64,000 nucleotides of DNA from Acanthosoma haemorrhoidale (GCA_930367205.1 OV884011.1:42855754-42919753), one strand, 5' to 3'; counted from the first letter of the stretch, positions 1-12,040 are shown. The notes: generated by a model from the letters alone, not told the origin. Translations and numbers: made by a program.

Positions 1-971
1 TGCTCTTATTCTAAATACAGTCCATTTGCATCAGCTATAAATGCGACCAAATTAAGTGTAGTTAATACATATGAAGGTGTTAAAATGTTACGGAATACTA
101 TCAAGAACTCTATTTCCATCGATATTCGTCGTTCGTCAACTCTGCCAATCTGTAAATCTAAACTTTGCCAGTTTCTAATCTAATCTAACAATTCATGATT
201 CTCTTCAATAAATCATAAGTATTAGTTCAATCTGTTATCAATATATGCGTTACAACTAGGTTGTTATATAGCTATTAAATCTGTTATATATGTATATATA
301 CATTTTTATATTATGTCGACTAGACATTCTTATTTCGTCCCTTATTTTTGTTCTTAAGAGCCATTGCATCAGAATAAATAGTTTTTTTATTTCAAGAAGT
401 TTCAGGGTGCTAGTGATGTCCTTAAATGATTGTAGAAAGATAATTAATTTTATAAACCATCCAAATATTGACCGAAACAATTCATAGTAATACAGTTATA
501 TACTAGTAATAGAAAATAATAAAAGGACTGAAATGGAGCTTTTTAAAATTAATAGTAAATTACGAAAGGGGGGCAAGGGTTTGCTACTCAAAAGTCAAAA
601 AAGAACGCACGCATAGTGGAAAAAAGGTCTGATATTATTATTTAAGACCTTTTATTATTTGTATGCAAGATAATTACAAATCGTGCCAATAAGCAGAAAA
701 CGTTACCATGGAGACTGTTGACATCTGAAAAAAGATGTTATTGAGTCCATATGGATTGGAATAAATGAGTGAACTTTTGTGACTGATTTTGAGACCCCTA
801 TGATCGTCATAATAATAGTAAGGAATGATAACAACTTCTATTAATTACTTAATTTAATAATTAATATAATTTACAAGATCGTAGCATCCTGATCATCCAA
901 TTTCACTTCTCTTTTAAGTATCATACTCAGCCAGTAAAAAAGACGCAGGTATGAAAACATGACGATTTCTG

Positions 972-1024
<53 letters not shown>

Positions 1025-2567
1025 CCAACGAAACCCTATAAATTAATTAGAAACTACTTCATCGGGAATATGAGATAAAATCTATATCCCACATTAAACC
1101 ACGAATCCGGCGTTATTGGCAAATGGTGGTATAGAAAGGATAACGAACCGAAGATAATTAAATCCTTTGATTGGTTGTGGAAAATATCTGACCTAATTAA
1201 CATGACAAGGTAATGATCAGACTCATTACAGTTCTCACAAAAGGTAGCTTGTCCTGGTGTGAATTATTCACAACATTGTGGAATCATTATCGGAATATAG
1301 TGGTGGTGAATTTCTTAGAGATCTTGGATTTGGCATCAGGCTCAAATCACTTATTCGCTCATTTCGTGGCTATAAAGTCCTTCAACGGCCTCGGCCTTTC
1401 TCCAACTTTCTGTCCCACTTGTCTGTTCATTGACGAGGAATTCTAATTGATCAACTCCTCTGGTCCTCTGGATTGAACGAGCCCACCTGCCGGGATTTTT
1501 AATTTTTTTAACTATTTTAAAAACAATTTCAACCTTTAAGCTGTCACACTTAGGTATTGTGATATAATTGAAAAAAATACGTAATACCAATAGATATTAT
1601 CACTAATTATAAAATAATCGATCTGAAAGTTTTAATATATGTGAGGGAACAATAATTAGGGTAATTAGTCCACATCTATTCCAGCACCTGAGGATGACAG
1701 CTTTACAGTTGTAATTCCTTGAGCTGTAAAATAATTGTGGGTCACAGTTTTCTTTTCATTAAAATAAAAACCTCAACCGGCATTCTACAATGTTAGTTTG
1801 AATTTGCTAAACCGTTAATACACCATCATCAATCGAAAATAAGATAGCAACGTAATGATTGATAATGAATCGTTTTCGGAGGTCACTCAGAATCGACTTC
1901 ATTCTCTATTGAGTACATATATGACGTACGCTGTTCTCTGTTGTGTTCAAATGATACCTTTGAAATTCTAGACATTTTATATGGTTTATAAAATATTAAA
2001 AATGTTCCCAAAAAATGGTTCGACAAGGTTAATGGAGGCTGACCTGCTGGAGAAGAAAATGACTGCCAGTCAAAATTCTCCTCTCCGCGACATTAGAAAC
2101 TGTTGTCGTGTCCACCTGTCACATGATTGTCAGTTCGACTTCAGTAAATGTCTCATTTCTTTCCTGAATTGTCTTCGGGTCGCTATCTTTCTTAATGCTA
2201 AACGTTTTGTTTCGCATCGTCGCATTGTCGGAGACTCGTTGTACAGGTAACAATCTCAGCCTGGTAGATCGAAGAGTTATTTTCTATCTTGGCCAGAGGA
2301 CTTGTCGGACTTGTATCTACTTCTAGACAAGCAGTTATATGTTCCTCCAGATCGGTAGAGTTGATAATTCAATTAATTTAACGGTAGGTTAAATAGTTGA
2401 AATTTTAAACAATACTATTACAAGTATTAGAAGTACCCAACCAAATCTAAGACCTCAAAACATCAATTCCTTAGGTTAAAATAAGTCACATGTGGGTCTC
2501 ATACTCGTATGTATGATAAGACAAAAAGTCATAAATTAACTAATTTATGCTATATCTATAAGTCCGG
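1..2567. other. AT-rich intergenic DNA, no gene recognised
   Basis: No open frame here resembles a protein I know. The frames near 1213-1446 (+) and 1351-1590 (-) overlap each other and sit in slightly GC-richer DNA, which suggests an old unidentified repeat. The frame at 1981-2250 lacks any recognisable motif. The only clear structure is the A tract at 975-1023. Confidence 0.5.
975..1023 (+). repeat. Poly(A) tract, about 49 A
   Basis: This is an uninterrupted run of about 49 A residues. Such a run can be the tail of a retroposed sequence on the + strand, but the DNA just upstream does not match any repeat family identified in this window, so its origin is open. Confidence 0.9.
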
Positions 2568-3203
2568 CTATATCCTTGAGGCTGAAACTGCTCATATATC
2601 AGAGCGTCCTGAGGCCAGCACTGCTGTTTGGAACTCCGCTTTTCCGTTTTCTCCACACGAGCACCATAACTAGACTCCAGCGCTTCTAGAACAACAACCT
2701 GCGCACGGCACTATGGCATACCCCTTTTCGTGAAATGAAGGCTCCTGACATCCACAAAAAGTTCGAGGTCCCCACCATCACCAAAGCCATCAAAAGAAGA
2801 CACATCAAATTCTTCGACTCGATAAAACATTGCCAAAACCCCCTATTCCCAGACCTAACACCCCCACCACTAGCGGCAAGATGGCAACTCTCTAGATCTG
2901 GGAAAGCAGACCAAATGGTGGACATTACGGCCCTTGGTCAACCAACAACAAGCCTCTGACGGGCACCCATCACTGCTATCCAACTGAATGAGCTTGCACT
3001 GCATGCCTAGAGAGACTCTAGGCTCAGCCTTCAGTGGACTCTCACCACTGCACCGCAACACTTCCACCTCTACCGAGAGGCTTCCCTCCACTCCTTCAAA
3101 CAGGTACTCCTAGTAAAAGGATCCGCTCACCCAAAATAAATACCCTTTATTTTTCCCTTATCCATAATCTTAAAAATTTGAGAGCTAAGGAAAAAAAAAA
3201 AAA
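2568..3203 (+). mobile_element. Jockey-type non-LTR retrotransposon, 3' fragment (family A, copy 1)
   Basis: This is the 3' end of a Jockey-clade element. Its frame covers the C-terminal end of the reverse-transcriptase ORF: the LLIY-SVLRPALLFGTPLF stretch, then an LRTALWHTPFREMK block, then RRHIKFFDS. A TAG at 2687-2689 interrupts it where the copy at 32 kb has CAG (Gln). The coding remnant ends near 2956. A 3' UTR of about 240 bp follows, with the family's ATGCCTAGAGA block and a GAGCTAAGG motif before a 13-A tail. The 5' end is lost, as in ordinary truncated target-primed insertions. This copy is dead. Confidence 0.85.
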
Positions 3204-3212
3204 TGACTTGCG

Positions 3213-3918
3213 AAAAGTGCCCAGACATACCTCTCTCGAGAGGTTAAAGAACGCTGACCTGCACTCGTGGCTTGGTGTGCCGTCGGTGGGGGAATTCATC
3301 CGCCGGAGACACATCAAGTTTTTTGACTCGTTACAGCACCTAACCAACCCAGTGTTTAACACTATGGCCCCACTACCCCTCCCGCATTGATGGCAACAGA
3401 CTGTGGGGGAAAAAATAGGTTAATAATTAGTATGTAAGTTAGTTTTAAGTTTGATCAAAAAGGTGAGCCCCATCACCTTTATTCGTCAGTTTAGTCCAGT
3501 CACGTATATTGTGTATCATTATACTTGTTTATTCATTATATAATTTTTATAAAATAACCATCTAACAATCAGACTAAATAAGAATACACTACATGCCTAG
3601 AGAGACTCTAGGCCCAGCCACCAGTGGACTCTCACCACTGTACCGAAACAACCAACCTCCACCGAGGCTTCCCACACCCTTAATCCTCTCACACCACCTT
3701 CAAGCAGGTACTCTTAGTATAAGGATCCGATTAACCTAAATATTCTATATTTTTCCCTCATCCTGAATTTCTAACTAGAGAGCATAGGGAAAAAAAAATA
3801 AAAATAAAATAACAAAACCTGTATATAACGTAGCGATGCTACAGGAAATACAAAAATAATTTGTAAATAGATTCGCCTGAGGATCTATAATTATATATAG
3901 TGTAAATTTGATAGGTCT
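3213..3918 (+). mobile_element. Jockey-type 3' fragment (family B, copy 1), split by a family A tail
   Basis: The frame at 3213-3390 reads LRKV, HTSLERLK, RRRHIKFFDSLQ and NPVFNTM. This is the same C-terminal RT segment as in family A but clearly diverged, so it is a separate family. The B-type 3' UTR follows, with the GGTGAGCCCCATCACCTTT block. The expected downstream B sequence, with its CTACAGGAAATACA block, resumes only at about 3817. Between the two parts lies a family A tail (3589-3816), so A appears to have landed inside B. The 5' part of B is absent, and family A copy 1 abuts it directly. Confidence 0.75.
3589..3816 (+). mobile_element. Jockey-type 3' UTR only (family A, copy 2)
   Basis: The sequence matches the 3' UTR of family A copies at 3.0 and 32.6 kb: the ATGCCTAGAGA start, the AGTGGACTCTCA block, the AAGCAGGTACTC block and the CTAACTAGAGAGC segment before an A-rich tail. 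Only about 200 bp plus the tail were inserted. Family B sequence continues on both sides. Confidence 0.75.
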
Positions 3919-6324
3919 GTGAAAGAAAAAAAAGACACCTAAAATGAACCAAAAAAAAAAAACCTAAAATAAAATATGAAGTTATTGTTTATGACTTCAA
4001 ATTCCTTTATTAAGAACCGTACCCTAAGCTATTGTGACTTTTACGTATTTAGGTTAAAGAAAGGCAAGATTGAAAAATTCAACAAACTTTAATTGTTCTT
4101 TGACAATAAAACTTCGATAGTTTCTGCTATGTCATTCTACCACAGTCTCTATTCTTTGTCATTGGTCTTTCATTTGCCTAGGGAGATAAAAAAAAAATGT
4201 TACACCATTGCGAACATGTCAGTAAGAAAACGTGTTTCTCAAAAATAACAGTATCGAAAGTGTTAATAGCAAAAAAAGAGTTGAGAAACATTAACAGCCC
4301 CATTGAGAATTCTAACCCAGATCATTACTTTTACCAGCGTATGGTTGTTGTCCTTTCAACAATCATATTGTCATTTACAAGCAGTTGTGCTGAGTACAGC
4401 CAAGATTGCCAGTAACGCTTGATATCAAGTACGCGTTAGAAAGTTATAACAAAAAATATTTTATTTTACAATTTGAAAGTAGGCTAAACAGCTTCTTTAA
4501 AAAAATAAAATAAAAAATACTTATGACTAATCTAAAGAAAATCTTTCGAAGGGTTATTTCTTGTTTTATTAAGCTCTACAGAACGATCTATATAGTACAT
4601 CCATGACGCTATCGGGAACAATTACACGAAATCCCACTATAACCCACCCAGCATCACAACCCTCTCATCCACCACTCTGTGTATGAACCCACATCGACGA
4701 GTAAGTACAGCTGGCATGCTGGGGGTAGGGATACATCAGATCAGTTACCTAGAAGGTTAATTCAATTACTATTAATATTGCAGTTCCTAATAGCAGATGC
4801 TGTATTTAATTTTAAATCCAAGTACTGAATTATATTAATGTTTAATAACTTATATTTCATATTCTCTGTTACCGTTTATTCCTGCTAAAGAGCCCATGAT
4901 AAATTTATTATTAGTCAGAAATTACAAATTAATACATTTAGAGCCCCAATCAATTTCAACTGAGCCACTCAGCACTGAGGAGTTATTGTTCTTATTAATT
5001 AAAGGAATTCCACTCCAATGGTCATGGATGTCCCATCGTGTACCAAAACTTTTAATCTTAATTTTAAATCTTACCTTCCATTGTGCAATTAAATGGTGCA
5101 AATGAGTGTCCCGTTCTCCTAAGCCTCCTCTACAATCTAGGGCTCCACTTGGATCCACAAATACTACATTTGTAGTGACCTGTGTGACCTGTCCATTCTT
5201 GCCTAATAATTAGCCTGTATATTTAACAATACAAACATTTCATACGTCTTTACGGCCTATAGATACACCCTATGTTATAGATTCCGGGGACTACCTAAGG
5301 TCATCATAGTTTTGGATATCCATTGTTTGTTTAGTTTTATAATGCTACCTCTTTTTTATATTTAACGATCAAACAATACATGATTAGACATTTGAATGCA
5401 ATGAGCACCCCACTCCCTCCGACCCAGGGACTTTATTACTTTAGGATATTATATTGTAATCATATTTTCATTATCAAATTTAATTGATTTATTAAAATAA
5501 GGTAGATTTTAAGGGAGTGGGTTTTCGGTGGAAATTGTCCTTATAAAGTGTTTACGACCTGGACAAGTCCCCCGAGTCCGCGAATTCCCCTATGGCCCTT
5601 TGGGAACATCGCATTTTCTATGGTTGTGTATGTTTCCAGTAAATAGCACATTGGAAAGACGAAGGCCGAATTAGATCGTCATTCAAGCAGTGGTAGTTCA
5701 AGCTAGATTTTACTGTATTACACTTCTTTTTAGAAATCAAGGTGCTAATTTTCCTTTAATATTCGCCACATTGTTTCTTAAGTATCCTTTCTTTCTAATG
5801 ATTACCACAAGTAGGAGATTAAGCTAGATTATTAAGCACTGAGGTAAGCTAATTAACTTTACAATGTCTAACTTTTTTATTGTTTTATCGTTCTATTTTA
5901 TATACTAAATTCACTACTTAACTAGCGTATATATTAGTGGACCTTTTATAATTCACACTAAATTTTAAATCTTTCATTATTAAATTTTCTGAAACTGTAT
6001 TTCTTCATTTTAAAAACAATTTTCAGACAGACTATTCACCGTCTTCATGAATTTAATTAAATTCACCTTACAGCTTTTTCTTGTTGATTTACATGTAGAG
6101 TATTCTTTCAGTACATGATTCACCAAGTCCATTCAATTGTCCCACGTTTGAGCTTTAAGAACTCAGAGTTGGTACTCAAGTGAAAATTACTTTTTTTGAT
6201 TAGAATTACTCTAGCCCCGGAGGCCGCCGGTTCTGTTTCTTCACTGGTTTAATTTCCACCAGCCTATTTCTCTGAATTCCTCCATTCCACTTCACATTCT
6301 TCTTTTTGATCCATATCCCCTTGT
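3919..6324. other. AT-rich intergenic DNA, no gene recognised
   Basis: Short open frames on both strands (for example 4197-4415 and 4896-5105) carry no motif I recognise and have the base composition of the surrounding DNA. A stretch near 5815-5890 resembles one near 20185-20265 and is probably a dispersed repeat. The segment at 5500-5640 is GC-richer than its flanks and unexplained. Confidence 0.45.
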
Positions 6325-6672
6325 TACAAGTTTATATATGTTCAAAATTTAGCTTCTACCAACAGATCTATTTACAATTGCTTCATTGTATTTCCAGTAG
6401 CTTGGCTACATTTTATACAAAATAGTAAAATTCTTGTATACAAAATAGTGATCTGCATTATACAAAAGAATAATGATGTACGTTATACATTCATGGACTG
6501 AATTTATTAAACGTTATGGGGCTCACCTTATTTATCATAGACAGTCTGTTGCCATCGATGCAGGATGGGTGGTGGGGTCATAGTGTTAAACACTGGGTTT
6601 GTGAGACGCTGCAACGAGTCAAGAAACTTGATGTGTCTCCGGTGGACGAACTCACCCAGCGCAGATAAGTTA
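6325..6672 (-). mobile_element. Jockey-type 3' fragment (family B, copy 2)
   Basis: Read on the minus strand, this has the B-type IRRRHIKFF-like coding end, then the GGTGAGCCCCATAA block, then the UTR continuing through GTAGCCAAGCTAC to a GTAACAAGGGG end. It contains no interruption. It therefore preserves the empty site (about 6475-6484) into which a solo LTR has inserted in copy 3 at 37.2 kb. Confidence 0.75.
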
Positions 6673-7656
6673 AGCGAGGTAACTTATCCTCGACCGATTT
6701 CATGAAGAGGAAAAAGTAGATCTGGTTCTGGTAAGATTTTTTTTCGTGAGATTCCGAAGGATTATTATTTAAATGGTAATTAGATGTCGCCGGGCCATTG
6801 ACAGGCTTATTTGTAAAAAAAAATGGACAAAGCTAATCTGGTGGTTTAATCGCAAAGAAGAACTTTAGTTTAGATTAAGTCAGAGTACCACACTTGCACC
6901 TTTTGCGGTATAGTCACATGTAGTCAGTGAGCATCGCTGCCCCACACGTCTAGGGATTTTTCGAGTTGTGAGGTTGATTACATATTTGTAGGTCAGGGTA
7001 CTTTGCCAGGCACGAGACGTAATAGGGTGAGTTAGTCACGAGTCCACAAATTGTGACTGTACTGTCTATATATATTTGCAATAGTGAACAATTTTTTTTG
7101 CGAAATATAATCTTCATGAAGTCACTGTATTGGATAGTCTAAACCCTATCGAAACTCCCGAACACTACTTCAAGATAATTGTTTAAGCGATCGAATAGTT
7201 AAGATAATTCTTTAATAATAACCTACAATCTGCATTGTGACCTTTGCATTAGGTAACATTTTGTGATCTGTAGCGTGAACAGGAAAGAAATGGCGAACTG
7301 TGAAAGGACAAGCAGAAATACTGGTCTAAAAATCGTATTGAAGTTTGCGGTTCTTATCTCATCTGCATAATTACTCATTACTCACATAACTGTGTGCACA
7401 TTCTCTCAACGAGCGCCTGTTGTTTGAGAAAAGGCAAAGCTTATCATAGCAGTGATTATAAAAAAGGGGATGGCCCGGACATTGGTATTCAGTGGCAAAT
7501 GTTATAAGCACAGGTTGTGTTGCTAGCAACATACATAAATATTATTGTTTTTTAAAAATATCAAACAAATAAACATTTTGACATGTACACAAACCATATA
7601 TGACTGTCTTACTCTGTATTTCTATCGTTCATTTTATTTATGTGTATATTTATATA
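6673..7656. other. Intergenic DNA with one promoter-like motif pair
   Basis: No coding region is recognised. A TATAAAA box at 7457-7463 is followed about 32 bp later by a TTCAGTG initiator-like sequence (A at 7491), which is arthropod core-promoter spacing. No open frame starts downstream: the first ATG is closed after two codons. It may be the promoter of an unseen 5' exon, or chance. Confidence 0.3.
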
Positions 7657-7658
7657 AA

Positions 7659-7800
7659 CATGCGAGGGAGGTGTTGGTAAATATTGTATGAATGAGTGAG
7701 TGAATTAAAATGGTAAATATGGTATGAATGAAAACATTTATCAAAATTAATTATCGCCTAATGAGGAAAATTGTAATTTTATCATAATAAAGCTGACTAT
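7659..7800 (+). mobile_element. Jockey-type 3' tail (family J, copy on + strand)
   Basis: This is about 140 bp homologous to the last part of the complete J element at 23.2 kb, in the opposite orientation. It has the TAAATATTGTATGAATGAG block, a second TAAATATGGTATGAATG block and a terminal TTGTAATTTTA followed by AATAAAG. It is a strongly 5'-truncated retroposition product. Confidence 0.75.
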
Positions 7801-7889
7801 ACATATTCATTTATATGAAAACGTAATTATTGATAAAATGTTTTTTTCTTTGTTTCCCTTTTATTTTCGTAATTTAAATTTTGCTTATT

Positions 7890-8185
7890 AGAAATAAGAG
7901 CCGTGGCACAACACCTCGTTATGAGAGAAAGGACCGACTCAATGTTTACACCACGGTCAGTCGATTGCAATGAAGTGTGGTTGACACTAGGCATCTTACC
8001 TCTCAACCTTAAATTCAACTTTCTTTACCGGATTCGTACTTTTTCCTCATCAATCCTCGTGAAGCTGAGTGACCCCCAACCAGACCCATTACTCAAAGAA
8101 AAATTTTCGTAGCAAGCCGGAAATTGAACCAGCTTCTCCATTTAGTAACATGTTAACCGCTACAGTACAAGGACGGTCCTTTTGG
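7890..8185 (-). mobile_element. tRNA-derived SINE-like repeat
   Basis: On the minus strand this begins with a tRNA-like head: a GTAGCGGTTAACATG stretch resembling box A, and TGGTTCAATTTCC resembling box B, spaced as in a pol III promoter. A body of about 220 bp without coding features follows. The open frames on both strands here are incidental. Other tRNA-like heads occur in the window (8.4, 11.6, 45.0 kb), but their bodies differ. Confidence 0.5.
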
Positions 8186-8324
8186 TAATTATTAACGAAA
8201 TATTTCTGTAATATACAATAACATAATCATATATGCAACATACTGTAAACAGCTCACCTTCTTCAAATTAAAATTAATTCTCAGTTGGTCTACATGTATC
8301 AATCTAGTGCCTTATTATCAAGAA

Positions 8325-8455
8325 ATTCCACCATGGCCCATTTGCGGAGCGTTAAGTGAACGAGAATTAAAGAAACCGTCTAGGGATCCTAACCAAGGAA
8401 TTTTTTAGATAAAGTCCTTAACTTTAAGACATTAACCACTGCACCGTCATTATTT
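8325..8455 (-). mobile_element. Degenerate tRNA-like SINE fragment
   Basis: The minus strand shows GTGCAGTGGTTAATGTC (box A-like) and a weak TTAGGATCCCT (box B-like) about 45 bp later. It is strongly diverged and may be part of the same SINE complex as the preceding element. Confidence 0.3.
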
Positions 8456-9132
8456 TAATGGCTTGAATAAAATATATTTTTTAAAAAGCACTAAAGACAA
8501 GAAAGAATTAACTCTAGTTAACACGATCCTCTTCCATAGGAAAGCGTCATAATTTTAATGCCACCTCAAGTATTCTTGAAGAAAGGAGCTGCCTCATACT
8601 GTTACCATGGTAAATTAATTTTAATGATGGAAGTCTTAAAGCAATTCATTGAACAAAAAAGAGAGAGAGAAAAAGAGACAAGTTATTGTAATTAATTTTT
8701 TTCCGCTCTCGTAAAGTTTCGTTGTGAGACTCTTTTTACCACCACCAAAAGTAAAAAAAAAAAATTTAATGGAGACGTCAGGTTGTGTAAATTTTTAAAC
8801 TTAGATATAATACTCTACTACTGGACATAAAATATAAATTAATATTTAATTTTCATACTAGCTATTTATTTCAGTAACAGGACTGTTAACAATCGCAAGC
8901 TTTACAAGACAGGTCAAAGGCATCGAAACATATCGCACCTTAACTGGTTACATTTGTGCTGTCATTATATGATACGTTGTATTTCTAAAACTCTTTGTGG
9001 GACTCTCTTAGTGCACTGATTGCCATGGTATTTCAATCCTGATTTCTCGCTCACGTTTGGAATTTTCACTTCTAATCTCGCAAACTTGGTCACTTTCGTC
9101 CGCCGGAAAGGCTTAATCCTTAGTAACTGGAA
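8456..9132. other. AT-rich intergenic DNA, nothing recognised
   Basis: There is one short GA-rich stretch near 8660-8682 and no supported gene. The open frame that enters the retroposon at 9133 extends upstream into this region, but its first residues do not resemble the RT family. Confidence 0.4.
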
Positions 9133-9812
9133 AAACACTCCTAACACTCTCAAAACGCTCCAGCAATTTCAGAACAGAGTTCTCCGCACCTCCCTCAAAC
9201 ATACCCCGTTTGACCGAATGAAGGCGGACGAGATGCATAAAAAATTTGAAGTGCTCACCATCCAAGATTTCATCAAGAGAAGACACATCAAATTTTTCGA
9301 TTCACTCCGACACAGCCACAACCCACTATTCTCCGACCTTCAACCACCACCGATGCCCGTCAGATGGAAGCACTGCTGGACCGCCGAAGCCTGGAGACAA
9401 ATGGACGTGATCGAACCCTAGCACCCTGACGGAGACTGAAGATCTACACCCAGCCGAGAGATCGAGGCCGATCTCCGAAGCTACAAGACCCCATCTACCT
9501 GTTTAAGCAGGGTCGACCTTCCGGCCGAGAGGCAGACTTATTTCAGGCCCCTGCCGGGGCTGGCCAGGCTTGACCTGGCCGACTACTAACCCTTGCCTAG
9601 GTACCCCTAGGCTCCACCCTCGGTAGACTCTCACTACCTTCCTGATTCCACCCGCCTCCTTTAGGCATACCCCACCCTATATCATTCTCATACATCCTTC
9701 AAATGGGGGACTCCCCTTAGTGAAAGGCACTCATTAGCCCCAAGTAATTTTCCCACATCCTATTTTATAAGTTTGAGAGCTAAGAAAAAAAAAAAAAAAA
9801 AAAAAAAAAAAA
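9133..9812 (+). mobile_element. Jockey-type 3' fragment (family A-related, copy 3)
   Basis: The open frame to 9421 reads LKTLQQFQNRVLRTSLKHTP, then a KADEMHKKFEV block, then IKRRHIKFFDSLRH. It is therefore an uninterrupted C-terminal piece of a Jockey-type RT ORF ending at TAG 9419-9421. The 3' UTR of about 360 bp shares the CCCTAGGCTCCACC and GAGAGCTAAG blocks with family A but is GC-richer and longer, suggesting a subfamily. It ends in a 28-A tail, which implies a fairly recent insertion. Confidence 0.85.
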
Positions 9813-10669
9813 CCACAAAATTTTAACAGTGGCATCAAATTTTGTGCATGCAGATTGTGGAGTAAAGCTAGGAATCAATGTGATCGAATTCGTCACATCG
9901 AATAATACTTAATTTTCGTGACAGAAATGAAATTGGTTCAAAGATTTTTAACTATTCATATTTTTTAAAAATCGCTTCATAAAATTAAGTTACATCAAAA
10001 TAAAAAACATACTGTACTATGCTGTACAGGGAAGATATTTACTATTTTCCAGGAGAAAGGATACTAGCGAGGGTATTAAAGTAGTTTCTTCAATAACCAG
10101 GTTTTTTCCTTGCCCATTTTACGTAGGGAATGGCCATACAAATATTTTTGCAGTACCTATTATTATTATATGATTAAAAACATGTTATATGGTATTATGA
10201 TGTTTTAATAATAAATTTAATTTTAAACCGACTCATCAAAAAAATAGTGATAGCAAATTTCGTTTTCGGGATTTTTATAAATACAAAAAAGGAGTGAAAA
10301 ATTAAGACGACTATGCAGAAAGGTCAAAAATGAAGCCTTACTTATCTACCAACCCTAAGGTTAACTACTAATTTTAAATTAGTATAAAATTAACGGATGT
10401 GTCAACAAATAATCCTGAATAACATATTTATCAGATAATTATAAATTATTAGAACAGAAAATAATACAAAAACATTTCAGATAAATGTATATCATAGAAG
10501 ATGAAATCATTAAAATTGATTTCACAAAGTATTGAAGAAGGTCTGTTAAGGTATTTCGGATATTTTGTACAAAATCTGAAATATTTTCTTAATATCGCTC
10601 TAGTTTAAGAGCTTCGTTTTCAACCATCATATTTTCGAAGCGCGTTCTTGGAAATAATCTTACTTAATT
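9813..10669. other. AT-rich DNA, no gene recognised
   Basis: I see no open frame of note and no repeat I can identify. Confidence 0.4.
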
Positions 10670-11125
10670 TCTCACTATATCGGCGTTCTTTAACCGTTCT
10701 CCATATCTTTATATATTTACCATTTATCTATATTTACCATGATCAAATCTATCTTTTCAACTGAAACTTTTTTATTGAGATAAAATTACAATCTGACTTA
10801 TTGGGCTATAAGTATTTATGACCAATGTTCTCAATCATAACATATTTACAGTTCTTCATTCACTCGTTCATTCATACAATATTTACAAACACAGAGATCT
10901 CACTATATCGGCGTTCTTTAACCGTTCTCCATATCTTTATATATTTACCATTTATCCATATTTACCATGATCAAATCTATCTTTTCAACTGAAACTTTTT
11001 TATTGAGATAAAATTACAATCTGACTTATTGGGCAATAAGTATTTATGACCAATGTTCTCAATCATAACATATTTACAGTTCTTCATTCACTCGTTCATT
11101 CATACAATATTTACAAACACAGAGA
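10670..11125. repeat. Tandem duplication, 228-bp unit, two copies
   Basis: Positions 10670-10897 and 10898-11125 are almost identical. I see two differences (TCTATATT vs TCCATATT, and GGGCTATAAG vs GGGCAATAAG). The unit carries the 3' terminal part of a J-family retroposon plus about 95 bp of its flank. Both junctions share the 8-base TCTCACTA, so the duplication could have arisen at this microhomology. It is recent. Confidence 0.9.
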
Positions 11126-11345
11126 TCTCACTAATCCACATGGTTGTCACCTCCCTTGCATGCGAGGAAGTTTTTGGGTACCCGACCCTCCTCATTCAAC
11201 GGCGCCACCAAAGCTGACCAAGAACTAGAGAACCACAGACGCTCAGGACATGATTTAAGGAACTAGACACTGCCAGGAATCCGACTGTCACGTATTTATA
11301 GCAGGTCACAAAGCCACTTTAGTCTCCAATGAGTATTATTAAAAA
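10765..11345 (-). mobile_element. Jockey-type 3' end (family J), internally tandem-duplicated
   Basis: The minus-strand sequence matches the complete J element at 23.2-23.9 kb: the end of ORF2 (the GACCTGCTAT and ACGCTCAGG-complement region, 11215-11330), the UTR, and the terminal TTGTAATTTTA with AATAAA. The last roughly 130 bp occur twice because of the 228-bp duplication. The 5' boundary near 11345 is where similarity to J stops. Confidence 0.75.
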
Positions 11346-12030
11346 AAAATAAAGGACTATTCCAAAACATGTCTGATTAGCACGATTCTCTGGTGCCAAT
11401 AAGTATGTGAAACAAATTAAATATTTGAGAGGTCAGTTCCATGGTTTAAATTAAAGATCTGAAAATTACATTCAGAGTCTTAATATTTTGTTCTTGAAAA
11501 AAAAAATTGGTAGATAATATAACAATGTGGTTTTCATGTCTTTCACGCCGATTTCGAAAGGTTTTTATTTTATTTTTTGATGAGCGGGCATGGTTTAACT
11601 GGGTGATTTTTGACCCTTTCTACAAGGGTTCAATCCCTGGCTCCTGTAAGGATGTTTAGTGAGTCAGGTTTATAAAGCTCGAAATGACCCATGCTTACTG
11701 CACCTACCACGCTAACTCCTCAGTGCCACTTATTACTCAGTTACAGAGATTTACGGATCAGCTAGTTTTATCTACATTCCCCATACCGAATTGAAAATTT
11801 TCGTTCCGACCTAAGTCATTCCAAGAAGTATTTAGCTTAGCTAAGCCTTGTGCTAAGGCCTTGCAACAGGACTTCATTCGGAGCAGTTTTCTAGTTCTCT
11901 TCCTTCCTCTTTTGTACTTGTGCCTGATTGCTACCTAGGGTATCCTCAGTGTCGACATTTTCGGTTCCGACGCTTCTACGGCCCGGCGATCGCTGGTGGG
12001 GGGTCGGAGAGAGGCGGGCCTTGGTGCATT
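11346..12030. other. Upstream region of gene A with a SINE-like piece
   Basis: No gene is seen. A tRNA-like segment lies at 11578-11650 (+): GAGCGGGCATGGTTTAACTGGG followed by AAGGGTTCAATCCC, which fits a pol III box A/box B pair. The last 100 bp before 12030 are GC-rich and form the proximal upstream region of gene A. Confidence 0.4.
11578..11760 (+). mobile_element. tRNA-derived SINE-like head
   Basis: A box A-like GGCATGGTTTAACTGG and a good box B-like GGGTTCAATCCC lie about 45 bp apart. The acceptor stem of a functional tRNA is not evident, so this reads as a SINE or tRNA relic, not a tRNA gene. Confidence 0.35.
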
Positions 12031-12032
12031 AG

Positions 12033-12040
12033 TATATAAG
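12033..12040 (+). promoter_or_regulatory. TATA box of gene A
   Basis: TATATAAG lies 48 bp before the ATG at 12081, with GC-rich flanks. A TCA at 12060-12062 sits about 29 bp downstream and could be the transcription start. Gene B has the same octamer at a similar distance. Confidence 0.7.

Noticed and set aside
5165..5180. LTR start-like TGTAGTGACC at 5.2 kb
   Set aside because: It matches the first ten bases of the 21 kb LTR, but the similarity does not continue, so it is chance.
11578..11760. A functional tRNA gene
   Set aside because: Box A and box B are present but no convincing acceptor or anticodon stem can be formed by eye. A SINE or tRNA relic fits better. The tRNA-like stretches at 8.1, 8.4, 27.0, 40.8 and 45.0 kb were rejected as tRNA genes for the same reason.
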